A stretch of DNA of 64,000 nt from Stieleria varia (GCF_038443385.1 NZ_CP151726.1:2852001-2916000), one strand, 5' to 3'; shown: positions 35,746-45,036, numbered from the stretch's first letter. The notes: generated by a model from the sequence alone, not told the origin. Numbers and translations are program-made.

Positions 35746-35940
35746 CACTTCTCGCTGATCGCCACCACTGGTTCCCAGGCTCCTGCCTGGGAACCCAATG
35801 ATTAGCAGGCTCCTGCCTGCCGATCTGCTGACAATTTCCAGACCACGCTGATTTTCGCGAGGCAGAGCCTCCGTGGCAGTGCGTTCCCAGGCGTGAGTCT
35901 GGGAACGAGCGTTCTGCGGGGTGGCGATCAGCGAGAAGTG
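35746..35940. mobile_element. Palindromic element, family D, 195 bp
   Basis: Perfect 21-bp terminal inverted repeats CACTTCTCGCTGATCGCCAC (plus C, from 35746) and GTGGCGATCAGCGAGAAGTG (35921-35940) bound it. The interior has two further hairpins, GGTTCCCAGG...CCTGGGAACC and CGTTCCCAGG...CTGGGAACG. No protein is encoded, and no second copy is in the window. Confidence 0.75.
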
Positions 35941-35998
35941 TCCCTTTTTCGCCTTGACGATGCCCTCGTTATCCTTGTCGCACCGAAATCGGCGGGTG

Positions 35999-37513
35999 TC
36001 ATCGGGCGGCTTCACGCAGTTTCTCGGGCGTGCCGTTCCACTCTGGCAGCAGGCCTCCGTTGCTTGATCGCACCAGTTCTCGCATCTCGGACAGGAGATC
36101 TTTTGCCTGACGGGCATCTAGATAATTACCCGCAACGGGCGTGGACTCTGCTAGCTTGCTCGACGCTTTCTCATCGCCCACGACATCAGGAGTCGTTGAG
36201 TAGACCGCTCCGGTTTCGCCGGATTGGTTGGCGTTCCAAAGAATCACCTTTTCCCTGTCACGAATCAATACGCATTGAAACAGTCTCTCGCCGACAGGAT
36301 TGGATGAGAAATGGTCAAGGCCGCTCAAATGCATCGTGTACTCAGCGTTCGCCCAATAGTATTGCCGGCCGGTTGGCAGGGAGTCTGCTGCAATAGCGGA
36401 AAGCAGATCGATGCCGTCGGTTTCATTCTGATACACCATTCCGGTTGCCGAGGTCACCGCGGTGGGCACGATGTCAGCTAGCGACACCAAGCCATCGTAT
36501 ACGAGGCCGGGTCGATCGGAATTCGCAATCGCATGTGACCAAATGATGAACGGAACCCGGATTCCTCCTTCTAAATCGTCCCATTTGTGTCCCGACAACG
36601 GAAAATTTGAACCGTGCTGGGCGCCGTTGTCGCTGGTGATCATCACGAGTGTGTTTTCAGCAAGCCCAAGTTCCTCCAGAGTCGCCATCAACCGGCCAAT
36701 CCCGCGATCCAGTCCGTGTACCATTGCTGCGTAATGAGCATGTTGAATTTCTGCTGCAGCGTTACGCCCGGCGGTTGCCCGAATCTGATCATCTGTCATG
36801 TTTGCAAAGCGATCTGGAAACAGCTTTCTCAGATCAGCCGGGGCTGCCTGCAACGGTTCGTGCGGTGCCGTGTAGGCCAGGTAAAGAAAAAAAGGCGTGT
36901 CGGTCTTCTCGCGGATGAACCGGTCTGCATGATCGGTGAAGACGTCCGTCAGGTGTTCGCCACCCTGAGCGGTAAAGGTGAACGGCGTCAAGGAATGGCG
37001 TCCTGGGAACGTTTCACCAGCATTCAGGTAGTAACCGCGAGCACCGCCATTGAAGAACAGACCGTCGCTGAACTCAGCGGTTTTCGCATCCGTGTTGTGG
37101 AAGACACGTTGCGTCGGTGCAACGCCGTGTGACTTGCCGACGAGACAAGTTCGGTAGCCGGCATCCCGCAACTGCTTGCCGATCCAAGGATGATCATAGA
37201 TCTCTGCGCGATTGGCCCATTGACCGCTGAGCAACATCAATCGGCTGGGGGCGCACCAACTGCAAGCGTAGGCGCGCGTGCATCGAACGCCTTGTTTGGC
37301 GAGTCGATCCAGATGGGGCGTGAATCGAAACGCATCCGGCTTTGCGTCGCCGCCAGGGTACAGTGCTCGATATGCTCCGATGTCTCCAAAACCAAGGTCA
37401 TCCGCCATCACAACGATGATGTTGGGTTGTCCGACAGTTGAATCTGCCGCTTGAACTTGGCCGTAAAAGAAGCACGTGCTGACAAGAGCGAGGATGATTT
37501 TCATGGTTGGCAT
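35999..37513 (-). CDS. Arylsulfatase-type sulfatase, exported
   Basis: The 504-residue product has a signal peptide (residues 1-22), then the sulfatase start PNIIVVMADDLGFGDIG (metal-binding Asp pair). The Cys that becomes formylglycine is in CSWCAPSRLMLLSG (C-x-P-S-R, about residue 87). The second metal site is MITSDNGAQHG. ATG 37513 is used; ATG 37504 is also possible. These enzymes remove sulfate esters from polysaccharides in the periplasm or outside. It follows the DUF1501 gene by 37 bases and probably shares a transcript with it and the DUF1549/DUF1553 gene. Planctomycetes are known for large numbers of such sulfatases. The glycan specificity is not readable. Confidence 0.92.
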   Translation of the reverse strand: MPTMKIILALVSTCFFYGQVQAADSTVGQPNIIVVMADDLGFGDIGAYRALYPGGDAKPDAFRFTPHLDRLAKQGVRCTRAYACSWCAPSRLMLLSGQWANRAEIYDHPWIGKQLRDAGYRTCLVGKSHGVAPTQRVFHNTDAKTAEFSDGLFFNGGARGYYLNAGETFPGRHSLTPFTFTAQGGEHLTDVFTDHADRFIREKTDTPFFLYLAYTAPHEPLQAAPADLRKLFPDRFANMTDDQIRATAGRNAAAEIQHAHYAAMVHGLDRGIGRLMATLEELGLAENTLVMITSDNGAQHGSNFPLSGHKWDDLEGGIRVPFIIWSHAIANSDRPGLVYDGLVSLADIVPTAVTSATGMVYQNETDGIDLLSAIAADSLPTGRQYYWANAEYTMHLSGLDHFSSNPVGERLFQCVLIRDREKVILWNANQSGETGAVYSTTPDVVGDEKASSKLAESTPVAGNYLDARQAKDLLSEMRELVRSSNGGLLPEWNGTPEKLREAAR

Positions 37514-37550
37514 CTGGATCGGCTGAAATGCTCACCCACTGGATGATTCG

Positions 37551-38966
37551 TTAAGCCAGTATGTCGTGAACGACGTGTGACGGCTCGACTCCGGTGAGCT
37601 TGAAATCAAGTCCTTGGAATCGATGTGTGAAACGTTCGTGATCGATGCCCAGCAAATGCAGCGCTGTGGCGTGCAAATCACGAACATGGACGGGATTTTC
37701 GGCGACGTTGTAGCTGAAATCATCGGTGGCTCCGTAAGTCATTCCGGGCTGAATTCCGCCACCGGCCATCCAAATGGTAAAGCATCGTGGGTGGTGGTCG
37801 CGTCCTGCCTCGGGCGAATCCCATTTTCCTTGACCGGCCACACCGCGGCCAAACTCGCCACCCCAGATCACCAGAGTGTCGTCCAACAGACCGCGTTGTT
37901 TGAGGTCGCGTATCAATGCGGCACTGGGTTGGTCGGTATCAATGCAACGCGAGACGCACCATGAACTCAAGCGAGAGTGGTGGTCCCAGTCAGGATGAAA
38001 CAATTGAATGAAACGCACATCGCGTTCGGCGAGACGTCGAGCCAGGATACAGTTGGCGGCGTAGCTTCCCGGTCGCCGAGAATCGGGTCCATACTGCTGG
38101 AATGTGGACTCGGGTTCATCGCTCAAATCCGCCAGGTCTGGCACGCTGGTCTGCATGCGAAAGGCCATTTCGTACTGCTCGATCCGTGTTTCGATCTCGG
38201 GATCCAGCGTCTCGTCGTAACGTCGCTGATTGAGCGAACCAAGTCCGTCGAGCATGCTACGTCGCAGTTGCGGTGGAAAACCATTGTGGTCATTCAAATA
38301 CAAGACCGGATCGCTGGCGCTGCGAAGCTTGACTCCCTGATGTCGTGAGGGCAGGAAACCGCTGCCCCAATAATGATCGTACAGCGGTTGGTCGCTGGAA
38401 CGTTTCATTTTAGAAATCAGCACGATGTAATCGGGCAGGTTCTGGTTCATGCTGCCCAGACCATAGCTGGCCCAACACCCAAAGCTCGGACGACCGGGTA
38501 GTTGATGACCCGTCAGGAATTTCGTCATCGCTGGAGCGTGATTGATCTGGTCGGTGACCATCGATTTGACGAAACACAGATCGTCGACGACTTTCGCCGT
38601 ATGAGGCAACCACTCTCCGATGGTCGCACCGCTTTGACCGTAACGTGAAAACGACGTGACGGGCGGCAAAATCAACTGTTTTTGATTCTTCGTCATCCCG
38701 GTCAAACGCTGACCTTGCCGTACACTGTCGGGCAGTTCCGTGCCGGCGAGTTTGTGCAAATCCGGTTTGTGGTCAAACAACTCAATCTGCGACGGACCGC
38801 CCGACTGGGTCAAAAAGATCACCCGCTTTGCTTGGGGGGCAAAGTGAGGTAGCGAGGCTGTCAGTTCTGCCGCGATGGATTCGCGCCCGAGCAGCGCGCC
38901 GGCGGCGATCGCGCCGAGACTAAATCCGGTTTGGGAGAGAAAGGATCGGCGTCCAAGGTTATTCAT
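37551..38966 (-). CDS. DUF1501 protein with Tat-type leader
   Basis: The ATG at 38966 gives 471 residues with a twin-arginine leader (NNLGRRSFLSQTGFSLGAI); the frame open to 39005 is rejected. The body has the DUF1501 features seen in planctomycetes: RVIFLTQSGGPSQIELFDHKP near the start and, towards the end, DTLVIWGGEFGRGVAGQGKW and DHHPRCFTIWMAGGG. The fold is related to alkaline phosphatase/sulfatase-like enzymes. The ATG overlaps the stop region of the DUF1549/DUF1553 gene by eight bases, so translation is probably coupled. The activity is unknown. DUF1501 and DUF1549/DUF1553 genes pair again at 45-53.6 kb. Confidence 0.9.
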   Translation of the reverse strand: MNNLGRRSFLSQTGFSLGAIAAGALLGRESIAAELTASLPHFAPQAKRVIFLTQSGGPSQIELFDHKPDLHKLAGTELPDSVRQGQRLTGMTKNQKQLILPPVTSFSRYGQSGATIGEWLPHTAKVVDDLCFVKSMVTDQINHAPAMTKFLTGHQLPGRPSFGCWASYGLGSMNQNLPDYIVLISKMKRSSDQPLYDHYWGSGFLPSRHQGVKLRSASDPVLYLNDHNGFPPQLRRSMLDGLGSLNQRRYDETLDPEIETRIEQYEMAFRMQTSVPDLADLSDEPESTFQQYGPDSRRPGSYAANCILARRLAERDVRFIQLFHPDWDHHSRLSSWCVSRCIDTDQPSAALIRDLKQRGLLDDTLVIWGGEFGRGVAGQGKWDSPEAGRDHHPRCFTIWMAGGGIQPGMTYGATDDFSYNVAENPVHVRDLHATALHLLGIDHERFTHRFQGLDFKLTGVEPSHVVHDILA

Positions 38967-41900
38967 GGCTGATCGCCTCATCGAGATTGAGCAATAGACT
39001 GGCAATCGTCATCCAAGCTGCGGTCTGGACGACCGTCGACTCGGGGGCCGCTGGTTGTTGTCCGATCTTGGTGAATTGGAATGCCGCAACGAGATCGGAT
39101 TGGTAGTACCGTCGAGCATCCGCCAGTACGTCTTGGATCTCGGAGATTTCGTCGGCGGACAATCGGCGAGACAAAACACGTTCGCTCAACGCGGCCAGTT
39201 GGTTCTCCTCGTTCGATTGACTCAGATCAGACAGGACCCAGTCGGCCAACACCCGGGACGCTTCCAGCATCGTGGTATCGTTCATCAACGTCAACGCATG
39301 CAGTGGCGTGTTGGTGCGACGCACATTGACCTCACAGACTCGACGTTGTGCGCTGTCGAACAGAAACGTCGGGGCACTGGATCGTCGCCAATAGGCGTAC
39401 AACGTTCGTCGGTACTGCGCCGGCCCGAGACTTGGGTCGTAGTGAAATCGCCCCATCGTGATTTCTGCCCACACTCCCGACGGTTGATACGGATGGACGG
39501 GTGGACCGCCGAGGGCAGGGTTCAATAGTCCGGAAACCTGCAATGCATTGTCGCGGATCATCCAAGCGGGCAATCGGAATCGCGGTGCACGCGCCAGCAA
39601 TCGATTCTCGGGATCCAGTTCCAACAACTCAGGCGTTGTGTTGCTGCTTTGGCGATAGGTCTCGCTGGTGACGATCAATCGGATGATGTGTCGCAGGTCC
39701 CAATCATTCTCCATCAACTCGACGGCCAACCAATCGAGCAGTTTGGGATGCGTTGGCAACTCTCCTTGCAGTCCAAAATCGTCTGGAGTTCGCACCAATC
39801 CGTTGCCAAAGAGCATCTGCCAGAGATGATTCACGGCGACGCGCGCGGTGAGCGGGTTTTGGCGATCGACGATCCAATTCGCCAAGTCCAACCGCGTTTG
39901 TGTTTTCTCGGCGGGCCATTTCTCGGCGGGCCAGTCGAGGACGGCTGGCAATCCACTTGGCTGAACCTTCTCACCTTGGGCGTCCCAAACACCGCGCAGC
40001 AATACATGAGTGTCACGCGGGTCGGTGCGTTGCTCCAAAACCATGACAGACCTGGGCTTGGCTTCAGATTTCAAGCTGGAAAGTTGTTTTTCCGCGCGAG
40101 TCAATCGCTGGCGGACTTCCTGGTACACGTCATCGGAAAGCAGAAACTGCTTCAGCAACTCAGCTCGGAGTTCTTTGTCGATCGATTCGCGGTCGCTTGC
40201 TTGCGAGTCGATCAACGATTTGATCGGTGAACCACCGTCGACACGAGAAACCGTGTCTCCCGGTTCACTGGCCAGTGAGACTCGAAACCGACCGATGTTG
40301 GCGTGCCCGTGGGTGGAGAATTGCCGCAGCAGCAAAACCACTCGATCACCGGGCTGCACGGCGTGCGGCTGCTCAAGTCGATAGACGCCCACGTGTGGGG
40401 CGATCTCCTTCGCTCCTTCCGTCGTCCACCCGTCACGCGCGTCGTCGTTGAGAGTCTTTTCGATGGTCGCGTAGCGGTCGTCCCATTTGGTCTCACGTTT
40501 CTTGTCCGCTTCGTAGTCCGCAACCGCCGCTGCAATCTCAAGTTCTGATTCGGCTTGTGCGCCGACAGGTCGCAGCAAAGTTCGCACGCTGGTCAACGTG
40601 AAATCGCCGTTGCCCTTGGGGTCGAGTGAGAACTTTCCGTCGACGTGAGACTCGTACGGAAAAACTTCCAGACGCCAACCGCTGATCTGCCTCATCGACT
40701 CGGGTACGGTGAGTTCGATTCGATAGTCGTCTTGTGAGGGAGTTGGTCCGATCGATTGAACGATAGCGTCGGATTCGATATTGAACTTTGATCCGTTGCT
40801 GCTGACCACATTTGGCTCAGGCGTCCACCAGGCTTGATAGGACTCGACGGGATTGGCAAACCATTCATTGAGCCAAGTTTCAAAACGTTCCGTGGCCGTT
40901 TGCAATTCGAGTTTCTCGGTCTGACGAAGTTGATCAACAAAGGCCTGCATCTCTGCGATACGCGGCTCGACGAGTGGCGATTCATATTTCAAGTACGGCT
41001 TGGCGTTCATTCCCGCCTTGCCGTCTTCGTCGATGCTGTTAAAGAATGCCGTCAGGCTGTAGTAGTCCTGATGTGTAATCGGGTCAAACTTGTGCGAATG
41101 ACATTGCACACAGCCGAGCGTCAATCCGAGCCAGACGGTTCCCGTCGTGTTGACGCGATCGATCACGTAGTCGACACGTGATTCCTCCGGATCACGGCCT
41201 CCTTCGCCGTTGGTCATGTGGTTTCGATGAAAACACGTCGCAAGAATCTGTTCCGGAGTCGCGTCGGGCAGCAAGTCGCCGGCGAACTGCTGAACCGTGA
41301 ACTGATCGTACGGCATGTTTTCACGGAACGCGTTGACCACCCAGTCACGCCACGGCCAATTCTGTCGTGTCGCGTCTTGTTGAAATCCGTCGGAGTCCGA
41401 GTATCGGGCGGCATCGAGCCACCACATCGCCAATCGCTCCGCATGATGAGGTGATTGCAGCATGCGGTCGACGATCGATTCCCAATTCGTGTCGGAAGGA
41501 TCGTTTGAGAAGGCGTGGACGTCGTCGATGGATGGCGACAAGCCGAGCAAGTCAAAAGAGAGGCGTCGTATCTGAGTGTGTGACCGCGCAGGTGGCGACG
41601 GCGTGAGCCCTTTGTCCTGGAGTGTTTGGCGCACGAAGGCGTCTACCGGGTGCTCGGCGATGTCCGGTAGCGACGCTCGTGTTGGTGCTTCAAAGGACCA
41701 GTGTTTTCCCCAGATCGCTCCGTCGTCGATCCATCGACGAATCGCTGCACGCTCCGAGGGCGTCAATGGTTTGCGGTGCGAATCTGGAGGCGGCATCTGG
41801 ACATCGGGATCCGTCGACGTGATCCGTTGCCAAATTTCGCTTGCCTCTGAGTTGCCGGGAACGATCGCACGATAGCCACCCAAATCGTCTTTCGCTGCTT

Positions 41901-42204
41901 GTTCAACATCCAGTCTCAAGCCAGCTTCCCGGTTCGCTTCGTCGGGTCCGTGGCAGTGGAAGCATCGGTCGGAAAGGACTGGCAGCACGTCGCGTGAGAA
42001 TCGCACTTCGTCGGCAATCAGCGTGAGAGCGTCTGCGCATGGAATCACGGTCGCGATGACAAGGATGATCGCTGGGGGTAGTGTTGTTCGGGACAGTGTT
42101 GTTCGGGACAGTGTTGTTCGGGACAGTGTTGTTCGGGACAGTGTTGTTCGGGACAGTGTTGTCCGGGGCAGTGTCAATCGGGACAGTGTCATCCGGGATG
42201 TCAT
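38959..42204 (-). CDS. PSCyt1-DUF1549-DUF1553 protein with repeat-made N-terminus
   Basis: The 1081-residue product has a cytochrome-c-like domain (haem motif CFHCH at residues 81-85, followed by GPDEANREAGLRLD), DUF1549 (about 180-390, PVDAFVRQTL through VQCHSH) and DUF1553 (about 760-1060). Such proteins are exported and are thought to work with DUF1501 partners; the gene overlaps the DUF1501 start. The first 40 residues are odd: pentapeptides of the type TLSRT repeat eight times ahead of the hydrophobic leader LPPAIILVIATVIPCADA. They are encoded by a 15-bp tandem repeat that contains the start codon. No later Met precedes the leader, so the repeat seems to be translated. Confidence 0.9.
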   Translation of the reverse strand: MTSRMTLSRLTLPRTTLSRTTLSRTTLSRTTLSRTTLSRTTLPPAIILVIATVIPCADALTLIADEVRFSRDVLPVLSDRCFHCHGPDEANREAGLRLDVEQAAKDDLGGYRAIVPGNSEASEIWQRITSTDPDVQMPPPDSHRKPLTPSERAAIRRWIDDGAIWGKHWSFEAPTRASLPDIAEHPVDAFVRQTLQDKGLTPSPPARSHTQIRRLSFDLLGLSPSIDDVHAFSNDPSDTNWESIVDRMLQSPHHAERLAMWWLDAARYSDSDGFQQDATRQNWPWRDWVVNAFRENMPYDQFTVQQFAGDLLPDATPEQILATCFHRNHMTNGEGGRDPEESRVDYVIDRVNTTGTVWLGLTLGCVQCHSHKFDPITHQDYYSLTAFFNSIDEDGKAGMNAKPYLKYESPLVEPRIAEMQAFVDQLRQTEKLELQTATERFETWLNEWFANPVESYQAWWTPEPNVVSSNGSKFNIESDAIVQSIGPTPSQDDYRIELTVPESMRQISGWRLEVFPYESHVDGKFSLDPKGNGDFTLTSVRTLLRPVGAQAESELEIAAAVADYEADKKRETKWDDRYATIEKTLNDDARDGWTTEGAKEIAPHVGVYRLEQPHAVQPGDRVVLLLRQFSTHGHANIGRFRVSLASEPGDTVSRVDGGSPIKSLIDSQASDRESIDKELRAELLKQFLLSDDVYQEVRQRLTRAEKQLSSLKSEAKPRSVMVLEQRTDPRDTHVLLRGVWDAQGEKVQPSGLPAVLDWPAEKWPAEKTQTRLDLANWIVDRQNPLTARVAVNHLWQMLFGNGLVRTPDDFGLQGELPTHPKLLDWLAVELMENDWDLRHIIRLIVTSETYRQSSNTTPELLELDPENRLLARAPRFRLPAWMIRDNALQVSGLLNPALGGPPVHPYQPSGVWAEITMGRFHYDPSLGPAQYRRTLYAYWRRSSAPTFLFDSAQRRVCEVNVRRTNTPLHALTLMNDTTMLEASRVLADWVLSDLSQSNEENQLAALSERVLSRRLSADEISEIQDVLADARRYYQSDLVAAFQFTKIGQQPAAPESTVVQTAAWMTIASLLLNLDEAISHE
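42081..42200. repeat. 15-bp tandem repeat (8 units) at the start of the DUF1549 gene
   Basis: Units of GTGTTGTTCGGGACA run at 42081-42155 (five identical), then vary (GTGTTGTCCGGGGCA, GTGTCAATCGGGACA, GTGTCATCCGGGATG) to 42200. The period is a multiple of three, so copy-number change keeps the frame. The ATG at 42204 and an alternative ATG at 42192 fall at its edge. Confidence 0.95.
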
Positions 42205-42411
42205 CGATACCTCGTGGCAGGAATGTCTCTAGGGAACTCTCTGGCATTGTCCATGATACTAGCAGGACTGCGTTGCATTGGATGGGGTTTTACGTGAACG
42301 GCCGTGTTTTGGAACGGATTGGAATCCATTTGGTGCGTTTTCTCCGCAGAGGATCACCGCGGTTCATCATGAACGCTCTCTTGTGGAGGTGACACGCATC
42401 ACGGGTCAAAG

Positions 42412-42900
42412 CGTATGGTGGTGTCGTTTTCGACTTGGAAAGTCGAACGACAGTTGTCGCTCGACTTTCCAAGTCGATAGCGTGCCCCGTCAAACGTTTT
42501 ACCAATCACAAACGCTCACTTGCGCAGACCGGCCCCCTCCCTCCCTCGCATTCGCCTGGACGGCTCTGCTCGACCTCCCCCAAGTTCCTTGGGGGAGGTG
42601 TCAGATGTGCGTCCCGGATCGATGCGGTTGATGGTGTTCGTTTTCGACTTGGAAAGTCGAACGACAATTGTCGCTCGATTTTCCAAATCGATAGCGTGCC
42701 CCGTCAAACGTATTACCAATCCCAAACGTTTACTTGCGCAGACAGGCCTCCTCCCTCGCATTCGCCTGGACGGCTCTGCTCGACCTCCCCCAAGTTCCTT
42801 GGGGGAGGTGTCAGATGTGCGTCCCGGATCGATGCGGTTGGTGGTGTTCGTTTTCGACTTGGAAAGTCGAACGACAATCGTCGCTCACAGTACGCGTTCC
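42412..42900 (+). repeat. Tandem copies of the composite hairpin repeat
   Basis: Each full copy (about 200 bases) has ordered blocks: TTCGACTTGGAAAGTCGAAC palindrome, TCGCTCGACTTTCCAAGTCG palindrome, ATAGCGTGCCCCGTCAAACG, CCAATCCCAAACG, CTTGCGCAGACAGGCC, and a final hairpin ACCTCCCCCAAG-TT-CCTTGGGGGAGGT. The copies are linked by TGTGCGTCCCGGATCGATGC. A third copy stops after the first palindromes. Copies are nearly identical, so the duplication is recent. Confidence 0.9.
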
Positions 42901-42978
42901 GGTTGGGTTCGAATCTCTTATCGAACTGCAATCTCTCCCTCAAATTGTCGGACGAGGCGTTAAGCCGGATTATTCATC

Positions 42979-43048
42979 AGCCGCTGGCGCGATAGCGTCC
43001 GGTTCCCGAGCTTAGGTGCAAGAACCGGACGCTATCGCGTGGCGGCTG
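42979..43048. repeat. Inverted repeat with 17-bp perfect core
   Basis: The arms GCGATAGCGTCCGGTTC (42989-43005) and GAACCGGACGCTATCGC (43022-43038) are perfect complements. The pairing extends imperfectly outward (CAGCCGC... against ...GCGGCTG) to 42979 and 43048. The loop is 16 bases. Confidence 0.8.
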
Positions 43049-43100
43049 ATTTGCGCGGACGGCCCCCCTCACCCGAGCATCGCCTAAAGGGCGAGCTCGA

Positions 43101-43128
43101 CCTCTCCCCCGACAAGTCGGGGGAGAGG
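43101..43128. repeat. Short hairpin, 13-bp arms
   Basis: CCTCTCCCCCGAC (43101-43113) pairs with GTCGGGGGAGAGG (43116-43128) around a two-base AA loop. The same CT-rich hairpin type recurs in this genome near 55870-55923 and 58.1 kb. No T-run follows on either strand. Confidence 0.75.
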
Positions 43129-43154
43129 TACTGGAGGAGAGGGCTGATCGAACG

Positions 43155-43240
43155 CGCGAATTGTCGCTCGACTTTCCAAGTCGATAGCGTGCCCCGTCAA
43201 ACGTACTGCCAATCCCAAACACTCACTTGCGCAGGCCTGC
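43155..43240 (+). repeat. Partial copy of the composite hairpin repeat
   Basis: It begins inside the second palindrome (TTGTCGCTCGACTTTCCAAG) and runs through GATAGCGTGCCCCGTCAAAC and CCAATCCCAAACACTCACTT. The last hairpin is missing. It sits just downstream of the DUF167 gene's stop. Confidence 0.75.
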
Positions 43241-43260
43241 CCTTACCCACATCGTTCTGA

Positions 43261-43545
43261 TCAGCATTGCATTAGGTTCTGGAGTTTGTCACGCATGTCG
43301 GAAGATGCCCCGGTGATGCGGAACTTTTTTTGACGGTTCGTTGCGCCGCTGATCAGCTCGATGGAGGATTTTGAAACTCCCAGCGCATCGGCCAGCAGTT
43401 TGATGATGGCCGCGTTCGCTTTGCCTTTGTCCGCAGCAGCGGTCACGCTGACACGCAATCTGCCGTCGTGCTGTCCACCGACCAAGTTGCGTTTGGCTCC
43501 TGGCGTCGCGTGGACTTCGATCGTGATGGATTCGTTCAAACTCAC
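43261..43545 (-). CDS. DUF167 (YggU-type) protein
   Basis: The 94-residue product starts at GTG 43545 and has the complete small alpha/beta fold of the DUF167 family. The signature is EVHATPGAKRN near the start, then GRLRVSVTAAADKGKANAAI (whose loop GKAN is the family hallmark) and ELISGATNRQKKFRI. Members are widespread in bacteria and archaea, and their role is unknown. It is convergent with no gene and lies next to the repeat field on its 3' side. An alternative start two codons downstream is possible. Confidence 0.87.
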   Translation of the reverse strand: MSLNESITIEVHATPGAKRNLVGGQHDGRLRVSVTAAADKGKANAAIIKLLADALGVSKSSIELISGATNRQKKFRITGASSDMRDKLQNLMQC

Positions 43546-43647
43546 TTTCCGCTTTGTTCAAACATCGATAGAGAACTGGATCATGAAGTATACTGTCGGC
43601 TCGTATGGGTTTGACAATTCGCTAGGACTTCAATGGGTAGGATATCG

Positions 43648-44910
43648 ATGAAACGACGACAGTTTCTCTGTGGCTCGATCACAGCGGCGATGATGAGTTC
43701 GGTGCTGCGTGCTGCCGAGGGCAAGTCCACGCCTCGCATCCTGTTGCGGTCCTCGTGGCAAACCGTCAACATCGGCGATATCGCTCACACGCCCGGCGTA
43801 CTCGCCATCTTGGAGCGGTATTTGCCAGAAGCCGAGATCTACCTTTGGCCCAGCAATGTGAAAAATGGCGTCCAAGAGTTGCTATTGAGCCGCTTTCCCA
43901 AGTTGCAGATCGTGCAAGGGGCCGAAGCATTAAAGTCTGCGTTTGCCCAATGCGACTTTTTACTTCATGGCTCCGGTCCTTCATTGGTTGCGGAGCGGGA
44001 CGTGCGGCGATGGCATGAGGAGACCGGCAAACCGTTCGGGGTCTACGGGATCACCTTGCCCGTTCAAGATTCCGCGTCCACTCAGGCGACGCCTGGCGAT
44101 GTATTCGCGCGGACGATCGCGTTGCTGAGCGAAGCGGAGTTTGTCTATTTTCGCGATTCCGTATCGATGCAATTGGCCAAGGACCGTGGTTGCACCTGTC
44201 CCGTGATGGAGTTTGGTCCTGACGGCGCGTTTGGTACCGATTTGCGTGACGATGAAAAGGCGATCGCTTTCTTGCAGCGACATGGACTGGAGGAAGGCAA
44301 GTTCATGTGTTGCATTCCTCGGTTGCGATACACGCCGTATTGGGTGATTCCAGAGAAAAAGAGGGAGCGGGACGAGATCAAGCACGCCAGAAACGAGGCG
44401 ATGAAGCAGCATGATCATGCACCGCATCGCAAAGCGATCATGGAGTTGGTGCGTCGGACGGATCTGAAGGTGTTGGTCTGTCCCGAGGATCGCACTCAGA
44501 TGGCGGTTGGCAAGGAATTGTTGTACGACCCACTGCCGGATGACGTGAAAGCTCGTGTGGTTTGGCGTCCGGATTATTGGCTGACCGGTGAAGCCATTTC
44601 GACGTATGTTCGCAGCGCGGGTTTGTTTGGCAACGAGATGCACTCGCCGATCATGTGTATCGGGAACGGAGTTCCCGCGATCGTTTGTCGTTGGTCGGAA
44701 CAAACGAGCAAGGGATACATGTGGCGCGACATCGGCTTGGGCGACTGGTTGTTTGATTTTGACAACGAGGCCGATGTCGAGCGTTTGCCGTCCGCGGTGT
44801 TGGAAATGGCGAAAAATCCAGAGGCTGCCAAGGAAAAGGCCGCCAAAGCGAGACAGTTTGTCATTCAACGACAACGCGAGAGCATGGAGATGTTGCAGCG
44901 AACCGTGTAG
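43648..44910 (+). CDS. Polysaccharide pyruvyl transferase family protein with Tat-type leader
   Basis: From the ATG at 43648 the product has 420 residues and begins with [20 protein letters not shown], a twin-arginine-type leader; ATG 43633 would add five residues. The body matches the polysaccharide pyruvyl transferase family, with [17 protein letters not shown] at the start of the domain, [20 protein letters not shown], and near the end [20 protein letters not shown]. These enzymes usually add ketal pyruvate from phosphoenolpyruvate to extracellular glycans in the cytoplasm, so an export leader is unexpected. A changed role is possible. It stands alone between the DUF167 gene and the four-gene operon. 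Confidence 0.82.
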   Translation: MKRRQFLCGSITAAMMSSVLRAAEGKSTPRILLRSSWQTVNIGDIAHTPGVLAILERYLPEAEIYLWPSNVKNGVQELLLSRFPKLQIVQGAEALKSAFAQCDFLLHGSGPSLVAERDVRRWHEETGKPFGVYGITLPVQDSASTQATPGDVFARTIALLSEAEFVYFRDSVSMQLAKDRGCTCPVMEFGPDGAFGTDLRDDEKAIAFLQRHGLEEGKFMCCIPRLRYTPYWVIPEKKRERDEIKHARNEAMKQHDHAPHRKAIMELVRRTDLKVLVCPEDRTQMAVGKELLYDPLPDDVKARVVWRPDYWLTGEAISTYVRSAGLFGNEMHSPIMCIGNGVPAIVCRWSEQTSKGYMWRDIGLGDWLFDFDNEADVERLPSAVLEMAKNPEAAKEKAAKARQFVIQRQRESMEMLQRTV

Positions 44911-45036
44911 TGGGGTTCGCCAGAATTCCCCTCGTTCACACCGACATCAGCGTGAAGACGGGCAGACCGTATTCCGTCATGCAGAGCATGACCTACAGTC
45001 GCTCGACTTTCCAAGTCGATAGCTTAAGCCGTGAAA

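Larger units (their letters stand above)
35437..35998. other. Intergenic region with two miniature elements
   Basis: This region of about 562 bases between the propeller gene and the sulfatase gene contains no gene. It holds an intact family A element (35544-35674) and a family D element (35746-35940). The elements take up more than half of the spacer. Confidence 0.65.
42205..43260. other. Repeat field, about 1.05 kb, no gene
   Basis: The reading frames here are translations of repeats and show no family features. The field holds two full and one truncated tandem copies of the composite repeat (42412-42900), a long inverted repeat (42979-43048), a CT/AG-rich hairpin (43101-43128) and a further partial composite copy (43155-43240). 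It separates the divergently placed DUF1549 gene from the DUF167 gene. Confidence 0.65.

Noticed and set aside
42435..42995. Open frame of 186 codons on the plus strand
   Set aside because: It consists of two copies of the repeat read in one frame, and the residues duplicate accordingly.
43981..44874. Minus-strand frame of 297 codons
   Set aside because: It is antisense to the polysaccharide pyruvyl transferase gene.
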